Origin: Aeromonas salmonicida subsp. salmonicida
Lineage (GTDB): Bacteria; Pseudomonadota; Gammaproteobacteria; Enterobacterales; Aeromonadaceae
Assembly (NCBI RefSeq): GCF_001643305.1
Contig: NZ_LSGW01000079.1
Coordinates: 1 to 64,000, forward strand
Length of the DNA: 64,000 bases
Reading direction: 5' to 3'
The notes beneath the pieces are model-generated. The model was not told where the DNA came from, searched no databases, and worked only from the letters and a program-made list of their open reading frames with translations. Position 1 is the stretch's first letter. Each line of letters begins with the position of its first letter. Both the position numbers and the translations under genes were made by a program. Of the stretch, positions 53,830 through 61,825 are shown piece after piece.

Positions 53830-54759
53830 ATGAAACTGACCCTGCAACAACTCAAGGTCTTCGCCACCATAGCCCGCTACGGCAATCTGGGGCTGGCCGC
53901 CAACGAGCTCTGCCTGAGCAAGGGCGCCGTCTCCCAGTCATTGCAGGAACTGGAGCGCCAGCTCGCCACCCCCTTGTTCGATCGCATCCACCCCAGATTG
54001 CAGCTCAACAACGAGGGGCGCCTGCTGCAACCGGCCGCCGAAGAGTTGCTGACCCGGATGCAGGATATCGAAACCCTGTTCAGCCCCGATACCGAGCCGA
54101 GCGGCCAGCTGCGCCTGGGAGCGAGCCAGACCATAGGCAACTACCTGCTCCCCACCCTGCTGGCCAGCAGCAAACAGGAGCTGGGCCTGCCCCCCAGGGT
54201 CACCATTACCAACACCCACCAGCTGTGCCATTTGCTGGCCAACTTCGAGCTGGATCTGGCCTTGATAGAGGGGCAGAACCACCATGCTGATCTGGTGAGT
54301 GAACCCTGGCTCAATGACGAGATGCTGATCGTGGCTCATCCCGATCATCCCCTCGCCCGGCGCAGCCGCCTGTCGCTCAGCCAGCTGAGCGATGAAACCT
54401 GGGTGCTGCGCGAACCACAGTCAGGCAGCCGCGAGCAATTCGAGCAACAGATCCAGCCCGGGCTGCCTCGCTGGCAGGTAGGGCTGGAGCTCAACACCCT
54501 GGAGGCCGTGATGCTGGCGGTTGAAAAGGGGCTGGGGATCTCCTTCATCTCCCGCCTGGCGGTGTCGGATCGGTTGCAGGCCGGTCGTCTGGTGGCCTTC
54601 TCCCTTGCCCGGCGTTTTCCCCGCCAGCTCTCCCTCATCTGGCACCGGCAGAAATACCACTCCGCCACCTTGCGCCGCTTTCTGCAGTTTTGCCGCGCAC
54701 AAGAGGGGGCCCTGCCTCAACCCCTGGCGGACATAACCACTCGGACAAAATCTCAATAA
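53830..54759 (+). CDS. LysR-family regulator (YeiE-like)
   Basis: A 309-residue LysR protein. The HTH is at 1-60 (LQQLKVFATIARYGNLGLAANELCLSKGAVSQSLQELE). The effector domain has LRLGASQTIGNYLLPTLL, WLNDEMLIVAHPDHPLA and VLREPQSGSREQFE. It resembles YeiE/CysB-side LysR proteins. It is divergent from the TDT transporter across 99 bases, a classical regulator-target arrangement. Confidence 0.88.
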   Translation: MKLTLQQLKVFATIARYGNLGLAANELCLSKGAVSQSLQELERQLATPLFDRIHPRLQLNNEGRLLQPAAEELLTRMQDIETLFSPDTEPSGQLRLGASQTIGNYLLPTLLASSKQELGLPPRVTITNTHQLCHLLANFELDLALIEGQNHHADLVSEPWLNDEMLIVAHPDHPLARRSRLSLSQLSDETWVLREPQSGSREQFEQQIQPGLPRWQVGLELNTLEAVMLAVEKGLGISFISRLAVSDRLQAGRLVAFSLARRFPRQLSLIWHRQKYHSATLRRFLQFCRAQEGALPQPLADITTRTKSQ

Positions 54760-54789
54760 GATGATCGGACTCCCCCTTGCGCAGAGAAA

Positions 54790-54818
54790 AAAGAGAGGGC
54801 GCCCAGGCGCCCTCTCTG
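54790..54818. terminator. Terminator between the LysR and oxidoreductase genes
   Basis: AGAGAGGGCGCC-CA-GGCGCCCTCTCT with an A-run upstream, giving a U-tract on the minus strand. Confidence 0.85.
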
Positions 54819-54829
54819 TCTATCCGTTA

Positions 54830-55822
54830 TCAGGGTGCGGGTTGCAAACCGCGCTCGACCCACCCCAGCACTTGTCTGGTCAGGGCCTGCGGCACCCAGG
54901 GGGAATCCCTCAATCCCTGCCTGACACAGGCGGCGAAATGATCCGCCTCGTGCTGCATGCCACCGCCTGCTACCTGCGCCTCTATGTCTCCCGGCCAGGC
55001 GGGCAAGGGATCCCCCGTGACCCAGCGTACCTGCTGGGGGTTCCACCACTTGCCGACCAGTTGCAGGGCCCAGCCCTCGCCGCCCAGATACGCCGCCTTG
55101 TCGAGATCCTGGACGATGGAGGCATCCAAGTCGGCCGCGAGGGAGCCGGCAAAGCGGAAGCTGGCAGCCTCGTCCACCTCGCCCGTCTGGCGGGAAAGAG
55201 CAACCTGCGGCTCACCCGCAGCCAGCCCCAGCTGGTGACAGATGGCGGCGTAGAGCCAGAGCGGATAGACACCCACATCCCAGGCAGCGCCCCCGGCCAA
55301 GGCGGGATCAAACAGTTTGCCGGATCTCTCCTGCACCGAGCCGAAGGCCGCCTGCAGCCGATTGGGGGCAGGCAAGGCGCCGAGTCGCCGCAGCAATTCG
55401 CGCATGGCGGGGAAGCACATCACCTTCATTGCCTCCATCAGCAGCAGGCCTCGGGCCTGGGCGAGCTGTACCAGTGCATCCCAGTCTGCTACTTGAGTCA
55501 CCGCCGGTTTTTCCACCAGCACATGCTTGCCCGCCAGCAACATCTGCTTGATCAGGTCGGCGTGCTCGGGGTGGATCACCGCCACATAGACGGCCTCCAC
55601 CTCGGTGCTTGCCGCCAGCGCCTGGTAGCTGCCATAGGCAAGGGGCAATCCCTGCTCCTCGGCAAAGTCCCGGGCCCGCGTCTGATCACGGGCGGCGATC
55701 GCCACCACCTGCCCCAAGCTCGCGTGCTCATTCACGTCCTTGCAAAAGCGACGGGCAATGGCCCCCGCCCCGGCAATGCCCCAGCGCAGTGGCCGCGCGT
55801 GTGACTCTTCTTGCATCATCAT
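54830..55822 (-). CDS. Gfo/Idh/MocA-family oxidoreductase
   Basis: A 330-residue NAD(P)-dependent sugar-type dehydrogenase. The Rossmann motif is RWGIAGAGAIARRF (14-27) and the family EKP motif is HVLVEKPAVTQ. The C-terminal alpha/beta domain includes GGAAWDVGVYPLWLYA. Three ATGs occur in a row (55822, 55819, 55816); the AAGGAG site best suits the third. Substrate unknown; trans-dihydrodiol dehydrogenase-like proteins are similar. Confidence 0.87.
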   Translation of the reverse strand: MMMQEESHARPLRWGIAGAGAIARRFCKDVNEHASLGQVVAIAARDQTRARDFAEEQGLPLAYGSYQALAASTEVEAVYVAVIHPEHADLIKQMLLAGKHVLVEKPAVTQVADWDALVQLAQARGLLLMEAMKVMCFPAMRELLRRLGALPAPNRLQAAFGSVQERSGKLFDPALAGGAAWDVGVYPLWLYAAICHQLGLAAGEPQVALSRQTGEVDEAASFRFAGSLAADLDASIVQDLDKAAYLGGEGWALQLVGKWWNPQQVRWVTGDPLPAWPGDIEAQVAGGGMQHEADHFAACVRQGLRDSPWVPQALTRQVLGWVERGLQPAP

Positions 55823-55849
55823 TGCTCCTTATGCAGTGGCCGCGGTGCT

Positions 55850-56695
55850 TTACGCCTTTGCCAGACTGCGTAGCCAACTGATCTCGTCGCCCCAGATCGT
55901 CTCGTCTATGGTCTCCAGGACCAGCGGAATGCCATCGAAACGGTCGTCATTCATGATGTGGTGGAATACCGCCTCCCCCAGATTGCCTTCACGCAAGCTG
56001 TGATGGCGGTCGACCCGGCTGCCGAAGGTGCACTTGGCGCCGTTGATGTGCATCCCCTTGAGATACTGGAAGCCGACGATCCGATCGAAATCGGCAAACA
56101 CCTGAGCGCAGGACTCAGGGGTACGCAAATCATAACCGGCGGCGAAGGCGTGGCAAGTATCGAAGCAGATACCGACCCGACTCTTGTCCTCCACCCCGTC
56201 GATGAGGGTGGCCAGGTGTTCGAACGACCAGCCGAGGTTGGTGCCCTGCCCAGCTGTGTTCTCAATCACGGCCGTCACCCCCTGGCTGCGCTCCAGCGCC
56301 CAGTTGATGGATTCGCTCACCAGTGTCAGGCTGGCCGCTTCCGGGATCTGCTTCAAATGGCTGCCGGGATGGAAGTTGAGGTAGCAAAGTCCCAGCTGCT
56401 CGCAGCGTTTTATCTCATCGAGAAACGCATCGCGAGACTTGGCCAGGCCGTCGGGATCGGGATGGCCCAGATTGATGAGGTAACTGTCGTGGGGCAGGAT
56501 CTGCTCCGGGCGAAAACCGGCTTTCTCGCACGCCAGTTTGAAGGCTCTGATGCTGGCCTCGGACAGCGGCGCCGCCTGCCACTGGCGCTGGTTCTTGGTA
56601 AACAGGGCGAAGGCGTTGGCACCGATGGCCTGGGCGCGGGCTATGGTGTTCTCCACCCCGCCGGCGGCACTGACGTGGGCTCCGATATATTTCAT
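55850..56695 (-). CDS. nfo: Endonuclease IV (AP endonuclease)
   Basis: A 281-residue TIM-barrel enzyme (E. coli Nfo 285) that cuts DNA at abasic sites. [13 protein letters not shown] start; zinc-ligand motifs [67 protein letters not shown] and LVLETID are all present. E. coli has NDAKS where this protein has NGAKC; the metal-binding histidine is kept. ATG 56695 was set by homology. Confidence 0.95.
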   Translation of the reverse strand: MKYIGAHVSAAGGVENTIARAQAIGANAFALFTKNQRQWQAAPLSEASIRAFKLACEKAGFRPEQILPHDSYLINLGHPDPDGLAKSRDAFLDEIKRCEQLGLCYLNFHPGSHLKQIPEAASLTLVSESINWALERSQGVTAVIENTAGQGTNLGWSFEHLATLIDGVEDKSRVGICFDTCHAFAAGYDLRTPESCAQVFADFDRIVGFQYLKGMHINGAKCTFGSRVDRHHSLREGNLGEAVFHHIMNDDRFDGIPLVLETIDETIWGDEISWLRSLAKA

Positions 56696-56849
56696 GAGAT
56701 CTCCTCTGCTCTGTGAGAGCGCCATTATGCCTATCTGCCCCGCCCGCGCCAAACCGGGATCTTCGATGATCACTTTCGATTACCACTATAGAGAGCCCGA
56801 CCAGAGCATCTGACCACCGATGTCGTGCATGACAGAGGGAGGCACCCCG

Positions 56850-57782
56850 TCACTGGCCGCTCGACAATGCCGGGGCTGGTTCACTGGCGAGCGCCATATC
56901 CAGCAGGCCGCCCAACCAGTGAATGAAGGCCTGTACCCTGGGCGAGAGCTGACGACGATGGGCATAGAGGGCATGAATGGGCAAAGGAGGCGCCTGCCAC
57001 TGGGGCAACACCATGACCAGTTCCCCACTGGCGAGCAGTGCCTCTACCCCGACTCGCGGCATCTGGATGATCCCGAGCCCCGCCAGCGCCGCGGCCAGAT
57101 AGGTTTCGCTGTCGTTCACAGTGAGAGTCCCCGCCATCGCCAGCACGGCGCGGGAGCCATCGGCCTGCAAGTACTCGAACCCGGCTTCTTTATCCCCCGG
57201 TACGGCGCCATAGTGGACCAGTCGGTGCCCCGCCAGGTCGGCCAAGGTTTGTGGAATGCCATGGCGGGCCAGATAGGTGGCGCTGGCGCAGTTGATCTGG
57301 CGGTAGTGGCCCAGGGGGCGGGCGACCAGGCTCGAAGATTCCAGCGCCCCCACCCGTACTACACAGTCGAAGCCCTCACGCACCAGATCGACACGCCGAT
57401 CCGTGCTGCTCAGCATCAGTTGCAAGTCGGGGTGGGTCGCCAGAAAGGCGGGCAGCGCCGGTATGACCAGATGACGCGCCATCCGGCTTGGCATGTCCAC
57501 CCGCAGCTGGCCGCTGAGTTGCCCATGAGGCCGAAACAGCCCATTGAACTCCTCCATATCGGCCAGCAACGCCTGACAGCGGGCGTAGCAGAGCTGGCCA
57601 TCCGTGGTCAGTTGCACCCGCCTGGTAGTGCGATGAAGCAAGCGGGCTCCCAGCTGCTCCTCCAGCCGTCGAATGGCCGCGGAGAGCGTCGCCTTGGGCA
57701 TGCCCAACTGCTCGGCGCTGCGGGTGAAGCTTTCAAGCTCGGCCACCCGCATAAACATTCTCATCGCATCCAGTTGATCCAT
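56850..57782 (-). CDS. LysR-family regulator, divergent from the SDR gene
   Basis: A 310-residue LysR protein (MDQLDAMRMFMRVAELESFTRSAEQLGMPKATLSAAIRRLE) of the subgroup that usually controls a neighbouring oxidoreductase, with the effector domain LRVDMPSRMARHLVIPALP. It is divergent from the SDR gene across 130 bases. The intergenic TAATGTACGTACCAATA may contain its operator. Confidence 0.88.
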   Translation of the reverse strand: MDQLDAMRMFMRVAELESFTRSAEQLGMPKATLSAAIRRLEEQLGARLLHRTTRRVQLTTDGQLCYARCQALLADMEEFNGLFRPHGQLSGQLRVDMPSRMARHLVIPALPAFLATHPDLQLMLSSTDRRVDLVREGFDCVVRVGALESSSLVARPLGHYRQINCASATYLARHGIPQTLADLAGHRLVHYGAVPGDKEAGFEYLQADGSRAVLAMAGTLTVNDSETYLAAALAGLGIIQMPRVGVEALLASGELVMVLPQWQAPPLPIHALYAHRRQLSPRVQAFIHWLGGLLDMALASEPAPALSSGQ

Positions 57783-57912
57783 GGCGTCATTGTCACTTTA
57801 AACAGAACAGTGCATCTATTATTACCCTCTTTATCCATAATGTACGTACCAATAGAGTGGCACTACCGGCTCGTCTCGAGCCCGCACCCACCCCATTGAC
57901 AGGAGTCGTACC

Positions 57913-58644
57913 ATGACCCGTTCCATCGCCCTCATCACAGGCGCCAGCCGCGGCCTAGGCAAACACTCGGCCCTGGCCCTCGCCGCCAAAGGCGTCGATC
58001 TCATCATCACCTATCACAGCCAGGCCGAAGAGGCGGCTGCCGTGGTGGCGCAGGCCAATGCGCTCGATGTGGCCGACAGCGCCTCCTTTGCCGCCTTCGC
58101 GGCTGAGGTGCACCAATTGCTGCAGCGAGAGTGGCAACGGGAGCGGTTCGACTTTCTGGTCAACAATGCCGGCATCGGCATCCACACCAGCTTCGAGCAG
58201 ACCACAGAGCAGCAGTTCGATACCCTCATGAACATTCACCTCAAGGGGACCTTCTTCCTGACCCAGCAGCTGTTGCCCCTGATCCGCGATGGCGGGCGCA
58301 TCATCAACCTCTCGACCGGTCTCACCCGTTTCGCGCTGCCCGGTTATGCCGCCTACGCAGCCATGAAGGGGGGAATAGAGGTGTTGACCCGCTATCTGGC
58401 CAAGGAGCTGGGCCCGCGCGGGATCGCCGTCAACGTGGTGGCACCCGGTGCTATCGAGACTGATTTTGGCGGGGGTGTGGTGCGGGACAACCAGGCGGTC
58501 AACGACTTCATCGCCAGCCAGACCGCGCTCGGGCGAGTCGGCCAGCCCGACGACATAGGCGGCCTGATAGCGGCCCTGCTCTCGGATGACAATCGCTGGG
58601 TCAATGCCCAGCGCATCGAGGCCTCGGGGGGCATGTTCATCTAG
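57913..58644 (+). CDS. Short-chain dehydrogenase/reductase, apparently missing a short internal segment
   Basis: A 243-residue SDR. The NAD(P) motif TGASRGLG (10-17), NNAG, the catalytic serine in NLSTG and YAAMK (YxxxK) are present. Relatives have about 252-257 residues. Here AAAVVAQANALDVADSASF skips the usual loop between the second helix and the fourth strand (xxIEALGxxAVALxxDV), a loss of roughly 10 residues at about 58042-58070, without frame change. The loop holds cofactor-specificity residues, so activity may be altered. Substrate unknown. Confidence 0.85.
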   Translation: MTRSIALITGASRGLGKHSALALAAKGVDLIITYHSQAEEAAAVVAQANALDVADSASFAAFAAEVHQLLQREWQRERFDFLVNNAGIGIHTSFEQTTEQQFDTLMNIHLKGTFFLTQQLLPLIRDGGRIINLSTGLTRFALPGYAAYAAMKGGIEVLTRYLAKELGPRGIAVNVVAPGAIETDFGGGVVRDNQAVNDFIASQTALGRVGQPDDIGGLIAALLSDDNRWVNAQRIEASGGMFI

Positions 58645-58678
58645 CGCCCCCCATCACTGGATAGGAAAATGGCCATGC

Positions 58679-58710
58679 AAAAGGCCCTGCCGTGAGGCAG
58701 GGCCTTTTCG
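58679..58710. terminator. Terminator after the SDR gene
   Basis: AAAAGGCCCTGCC-GTGA-GGCAGGGCCTTTTC, between two convergent genes, with T-runs both ways. Confidence 0.92.
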
Positions 58711-58732
58711 TATGACAAGGCCAGGGGATGCG

Positions 58733-59378
58733 TTAAAGCGCCTTGCCGCCCGAACTGATGACTGACTGATACCAGTAGAAGCTGTCTTTCTTGATGCGGC
58801 GCAAGGAGTTGACGTGCTGCTCATCCCTGTCGATATAGACGAAGCCGTAACGCTTCTGGTAGCCATTGAGCCAGCTCAAGATGTCGGTGAACGACCAGGC
58901 GCAGTAACCAATCAGCTCAACCCCGTCCTGCAGCGCCTGCTGACAGGCAATGATATGGCTCTTGAGGTAGGCGATGCGATAGGCATCGTGCACGCTGTCA
59001 TCCGCCTCCAGCTGGTCAAACTCCCCCAGCCCGTTCTCGGTGATCATCAGCGGCAGCCCGTAGCGGGACGAGAGGCGGCGCAGGGCGATGCGCATCCCGG
59101 TCGGGTCTATGGCCCAGTCCCAGTTGCTGGTCTCAAGATGCGGATTGGGCGCCGTCTTGTAGAGGCCCGGAATGCCGCTCGAGGGGGTGGTGCCCTTCTG
59201 CCCCGTGGTATTGATGCGCTGCAAGGTCTGGCCGCCGAGGGGGTTGTCGGTATAGGTCAGGGTGTAGTAGTAGTTGACCCCGATGTAATCCGGTGTGCCT
59301 TCCCGCAGCAGCTCCAGATCCCCTGGCAGTATCTGTGGCGCCTCGCCGTTTTCCCGCAAGTAAGCCAGCGCCGCCTGG
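58733..59378 (-). pseudogene. 6-phospho-beta-glucosidase (GH1), C-terminal fragment
   Basis: Only the last 215 or so residues of a GH1 enzyme of about 480 remain. They start at AALAYLRENGEAPQILPGDLELL and carry the PDYIGVNYYYT motif, the nucleophile in LPLMITENGLGEFD, ELIGYCAWSFTDILSWLNGYQKRYGFVY and the C-terminal SFYWYQSVI. The N-terminal half, including the acid/base NEP motif, is absent. At about 59376-59384 the sequence switches abruptly to a plus-strand transporter fragment. No own promoter or start remains. Confidence 0.85.
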
Positions 59379-60289
59379 GGGCCATCTTCCTCGCCGCCTC
59401 CATGGGCACCACTTTCTCCACCATCAACCCCTTCTCTGTGGTGATCGCCTCCAACGCCGCCGGCATCCCCTTCACCGAGGGGCTGATCTTTCGTGCCGTC
59501 GGCTGTCTGGTGGGCACTCTGGTGGTCATTGGCTATCTCCACTGGTACTGCAAGAAGATCAAGGCCAACCCGGCCTTCTCCTACACCTATGAGGACAGAG
59601 ACAGCTTCCGCGCCCGTTTTCTCAAAGAGGGCGCACTGGATGAAGGGGTCCCCTTCACCCTGCGCCGCAAGATCATTCTGACCCTGTTCATCCTCGCCTT
59701 TCCGCTCATGGTGTGGGGCGTCTCCATGGCCGGCTGGTGGTTCCCGCAGATGGCAGCCTCCTTCCTCGCCGTCGCCATCATCATCATGTTCATCTCGGGA
59801 CTGAAGGAGAAGGAGGCGGTAGAGGCCTTCACTCAGGGCGCCTCCGAACTGGTGGCGGTGTCGCTGATTATCGGGCTGGCGCGCGGAGTCAATCTGGTGC
59901 TGGATCAGGGGATGATCTCGGACACCATACTGGCTTACGCCTCCGATCTGGTCTCCGGCATGCACGGCGCCGTGTTTGCGGTGGCCCAGATGCTGGTGTT
60001 CACCCTGCTGGGGCTGGTGGTGCCCTCTTCCTCCGGGCTGGCCGTGCTCTCCATGCCCATCATGGCGCCGCTGGCGGATACAGTGATGATCCCCCGCTAT
60101 ATCGTGGTGTCGGCCTACAACTGGGGGCAATACGCCATGCTGTTCCTGGCCCCAACCGGGCTGGTGCTGGTCACCTTGCAGATGCTCGGCATCCAGTTCA
60201 ACCAGTGGGTCAGGTTCGTGCTGCCCATGGTGGGCTTCGTGCTGGGCTTTGGCGCCCTGATGCTGGTGGTGCAAGTGATGTTGATCTGA
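59378..60289 (+). pseudogene. YfcC-type (C4-dicarboxylate/amino acid) permease, C-terminal fragment
   Basis: About 300 residues of the C-terminal part of a YfcC-family inner-membrane transporter: FLAASMGTTFSTINPFSVVI, TEGLIFRAVGCLVGTLVV, several helices, GLVVPSSSGLAVLSMPIMAPLAD, and the end at 60289. The first 170 or so residues are missing. It is joined head-to-head to the glucosidase fragment; an ATG at 59402 is the first usable start, but no ribosome site is seen. Normal family members have about 470 residues. Confidence 0.82.
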
Positions 60290-60305
60290 GGCGGACCTCA
60301 CTGCC

Positions 60306-60340
60306 AGAGCGCGCCCGGCCCACAGTGCCGGGCGCGCTCT
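60306..60340. repeat. Long inverted repeat after the permease fragment
   Basis: AGAGCGCGCCCGGC and GCCGGGCGCGCTCT form a 14-bp perfect stem with a 7-base loop. There is no T-run. Probably a terminator-type hairpin of the permease gene. Confidence 0.7.
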
Positions 60341-60388
60341 ATGCGGCCTGGCTCCAGCGGCTCGGGGAAACGCCCTCTCACTCGTGCA

Positions 60389-60577
60389 TCAGTGGCGCAC
60401 CCTGCCCTGTTGGCGAAAACAGTAGAGCTTGAGGCTGATGTCGACTATGTCGGCGGGCAGCTCCTGCGCCACCTCAGAGAGGGGTTGATAAAGGGATGCC
60501 AGCAGCCGCTGTGCCTGCTGCTGGGTGATAATCCGGGCCTGTACGGCCGGTTGTATCCATCTTGGCAACATCGACAT
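60389..60577 (-). CDS. Small protein of 62 residues, unknown
   Basis: ATG 60577 is preceded by a very strong ribosome site (AAGGGGGACTT), which is the main support. The protein begins MSMLPRWIQPAVQARIITQQ and looks helical, with LASLYQPLSEVAQELPADIVDISLKLY in the second half. No membrane segment or known motif is recognised. Confidence 0.55.
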   Translation of the reverse strand: MSMLPRWIQPAVQARIITQQQAQRLLASLYQPLSEVAQELPADIVDISLKLYCFRQQGRVRH

Positions 60578-61068
60578 AAGTCCCCCTTGCCGACTGTCTC
60601 TTTCATTCGCTACGCGATGACGACGGTGTCACTTCATCACCGTCCTTTCACTCTCTTGCCAAAAGACCAAGCATAATGCTTGCCGTGATCTCTTATCGGC
60701 AATGGGAGCGCTTTATCACAGCGATTTATCAAGCAGTTGCCGCGCAAGTCGGTGCACGCGGACAAGCCGCTCAAGCCCGCGTCAGGGGACAGGCGCGGCA
60801 GTGGTTTGACGCAAAATGGATAAAAAGAGCCCATATGAATCGCAAAATGCGACGTATCCACCCGATCCAGAGCGACATGCCCACATCCCTGCCATACCTC
60901 CACGGCCCTTGTTGTCGCCAAAGCCCGACACCTTTTTGACGAGGGACTTTTCGGTGCAGTCAGAGGCTGTCGTGCCTGAGCGGTGCGTGCCTTGTTCATC
61001 CCCCGGGTTGTGCCAAGATCGCGGCAAGCAACAGCCGCATCAGGTGATGCATTTCAGGAGAACGAAAA
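60578..61068. other. 490-base intergenic region without a recognised gene
   Basis: It lies between the 62-residue gene (minus) and the glycine-zipper gene (plus) and should hold both promoters. Several open frames cross it on both strands, but none has a good ribosome site or recognisable protein. No tRNA-like or repeat structure was seen. Confidence 0.45.
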
Positions 61069-61611
61069 ATGAACAAATCCATGTTGGCAGGTGTCGGGAT
61101 CGGTGTGGCCTCTGCGCTGGCATTGTCGGCCGCAGCCAGCGGATCCCTGTTTTCATCCAAGCCCCAGTTTGCCGAGGTACTGGCCAGCAATCCGGTGACC
61201 GAGACCATCAAGACACCCCGTCAGGAGTGCCGCAACGTCACTGTGACCCACCGCAAACCCGTGCAGGATGAGAACAAGATCCTGGGTACAGTGGTTGGCG
61301 CCGCGCTCGGGGGCGTGCTTGGCAACCAGTTTGGCGGTGGCAGTGGCAAGAAGGTAGCAACAGCCGCGGGGGCCGTGGCCGGTGGTTATGCAGGCAATCA
61401 GGTGCAGGGCAATATGCAGGCGGGTGATACCTACACCACCACGCAGCAGCGCTGCAAGACGGTGCAGGATAGCAGTACCCGTACGCTTGGCTACGACGTC
61501 ACCTACCGCCTCGCCGGACAAGAGGGGGTCATCCGCATGGAGAAGGCCCCCGGCGCCACCATACCGGTCAAGGATGGCAAGCTGGTGATCGACAGCCAGA
61601 GTCAATCCTGA
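61069..61611 (+). CDS. Glycine zipper 2TM domain protein (17 kDa surface antigen-like)
   Basis: A 180-residue envelope protein. The N-terminal hydrophobic segment (MLAGVGIGVASALALSAAAS) is a signal anchor or signal peptide without a lipobox. The glycine-zipper is at about 70-115: GTVVGAALGGVLGNQFGGGSGKKVATAAG, AGGYAGN. The beta-rich C-terminus is YDVTYRLAGQEGVIRM, PVKDGKL. Cysteines before and after the zipper (RQECRNV, QQRCKTV) could form a disulfide. AGGAGAACG precedes the start. Relatives are outer-membrane lipoproteins such as SlyB/PcP; function uncertain. Confidence 0.85.
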   Translation: MNKSMLAGVGIGVASALALSAAASGSLFSSKPQFAEVLASNPVTETIKTPRQECRNVTVTHRKPVQDENKILGTVVGAALGGVLGNQFGGGSGKKVATAAGAVAGGYAGNQVQGNMQAGDTYTTTQQRCKTVQDSSTRTLGYDVTYRLAGQEGVIRMEKAPGATIPVKDGKLVIDSQSQS

Positions 61612-61637
61612 CAAGCCCCGTCCTATGAGCACCCCAA

Positions 61638-61663
61638 GGCCCATCACACCGATGGGTCTTTTT
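61638..61663 (+). terminator. Terminator after the glycine-zipper gene
   Basis: GCCCATC-ACACC-GATGGGT followed by CTTTTTG, about 27 bases past the stop. Confidence 0.8.
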
Positions 61664-61783
61664 GTTGCGCACGCCCCTACGCTGCTCACCAGCAAGGCAT
61701 TGGACTCGCCAGCAGCCTGAATTCAGAGGGTGGCAACTGCCGGCAAGGATCGCCTTGCACACATTCTTGCCAGTCAAAAGGCC

Positions 61784-61812
61784 AGCAAAAAGGGGCCCGC
61801 AGGCCCCTTGCT
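61784..61812 (-). terminator. Terminator of the ExeM-type nuclease gene
   Basis: On the minus strand AGCAAGGGGCC-TGCG-GGCCCCTTTTTGCT, 14 bases past the stop, with a T-run. Confidence 0.85.
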
Positions 61813-61825
61813 CATCCTTTTTTAA

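Noticed and set aside
60816-61271. 151-codon plus-strand frame overlapping the glycine-zipper gene
   Set aside because: Proline-rich random-looking sequence without a ribosome site, overlapping a well-supported gene in another frame.
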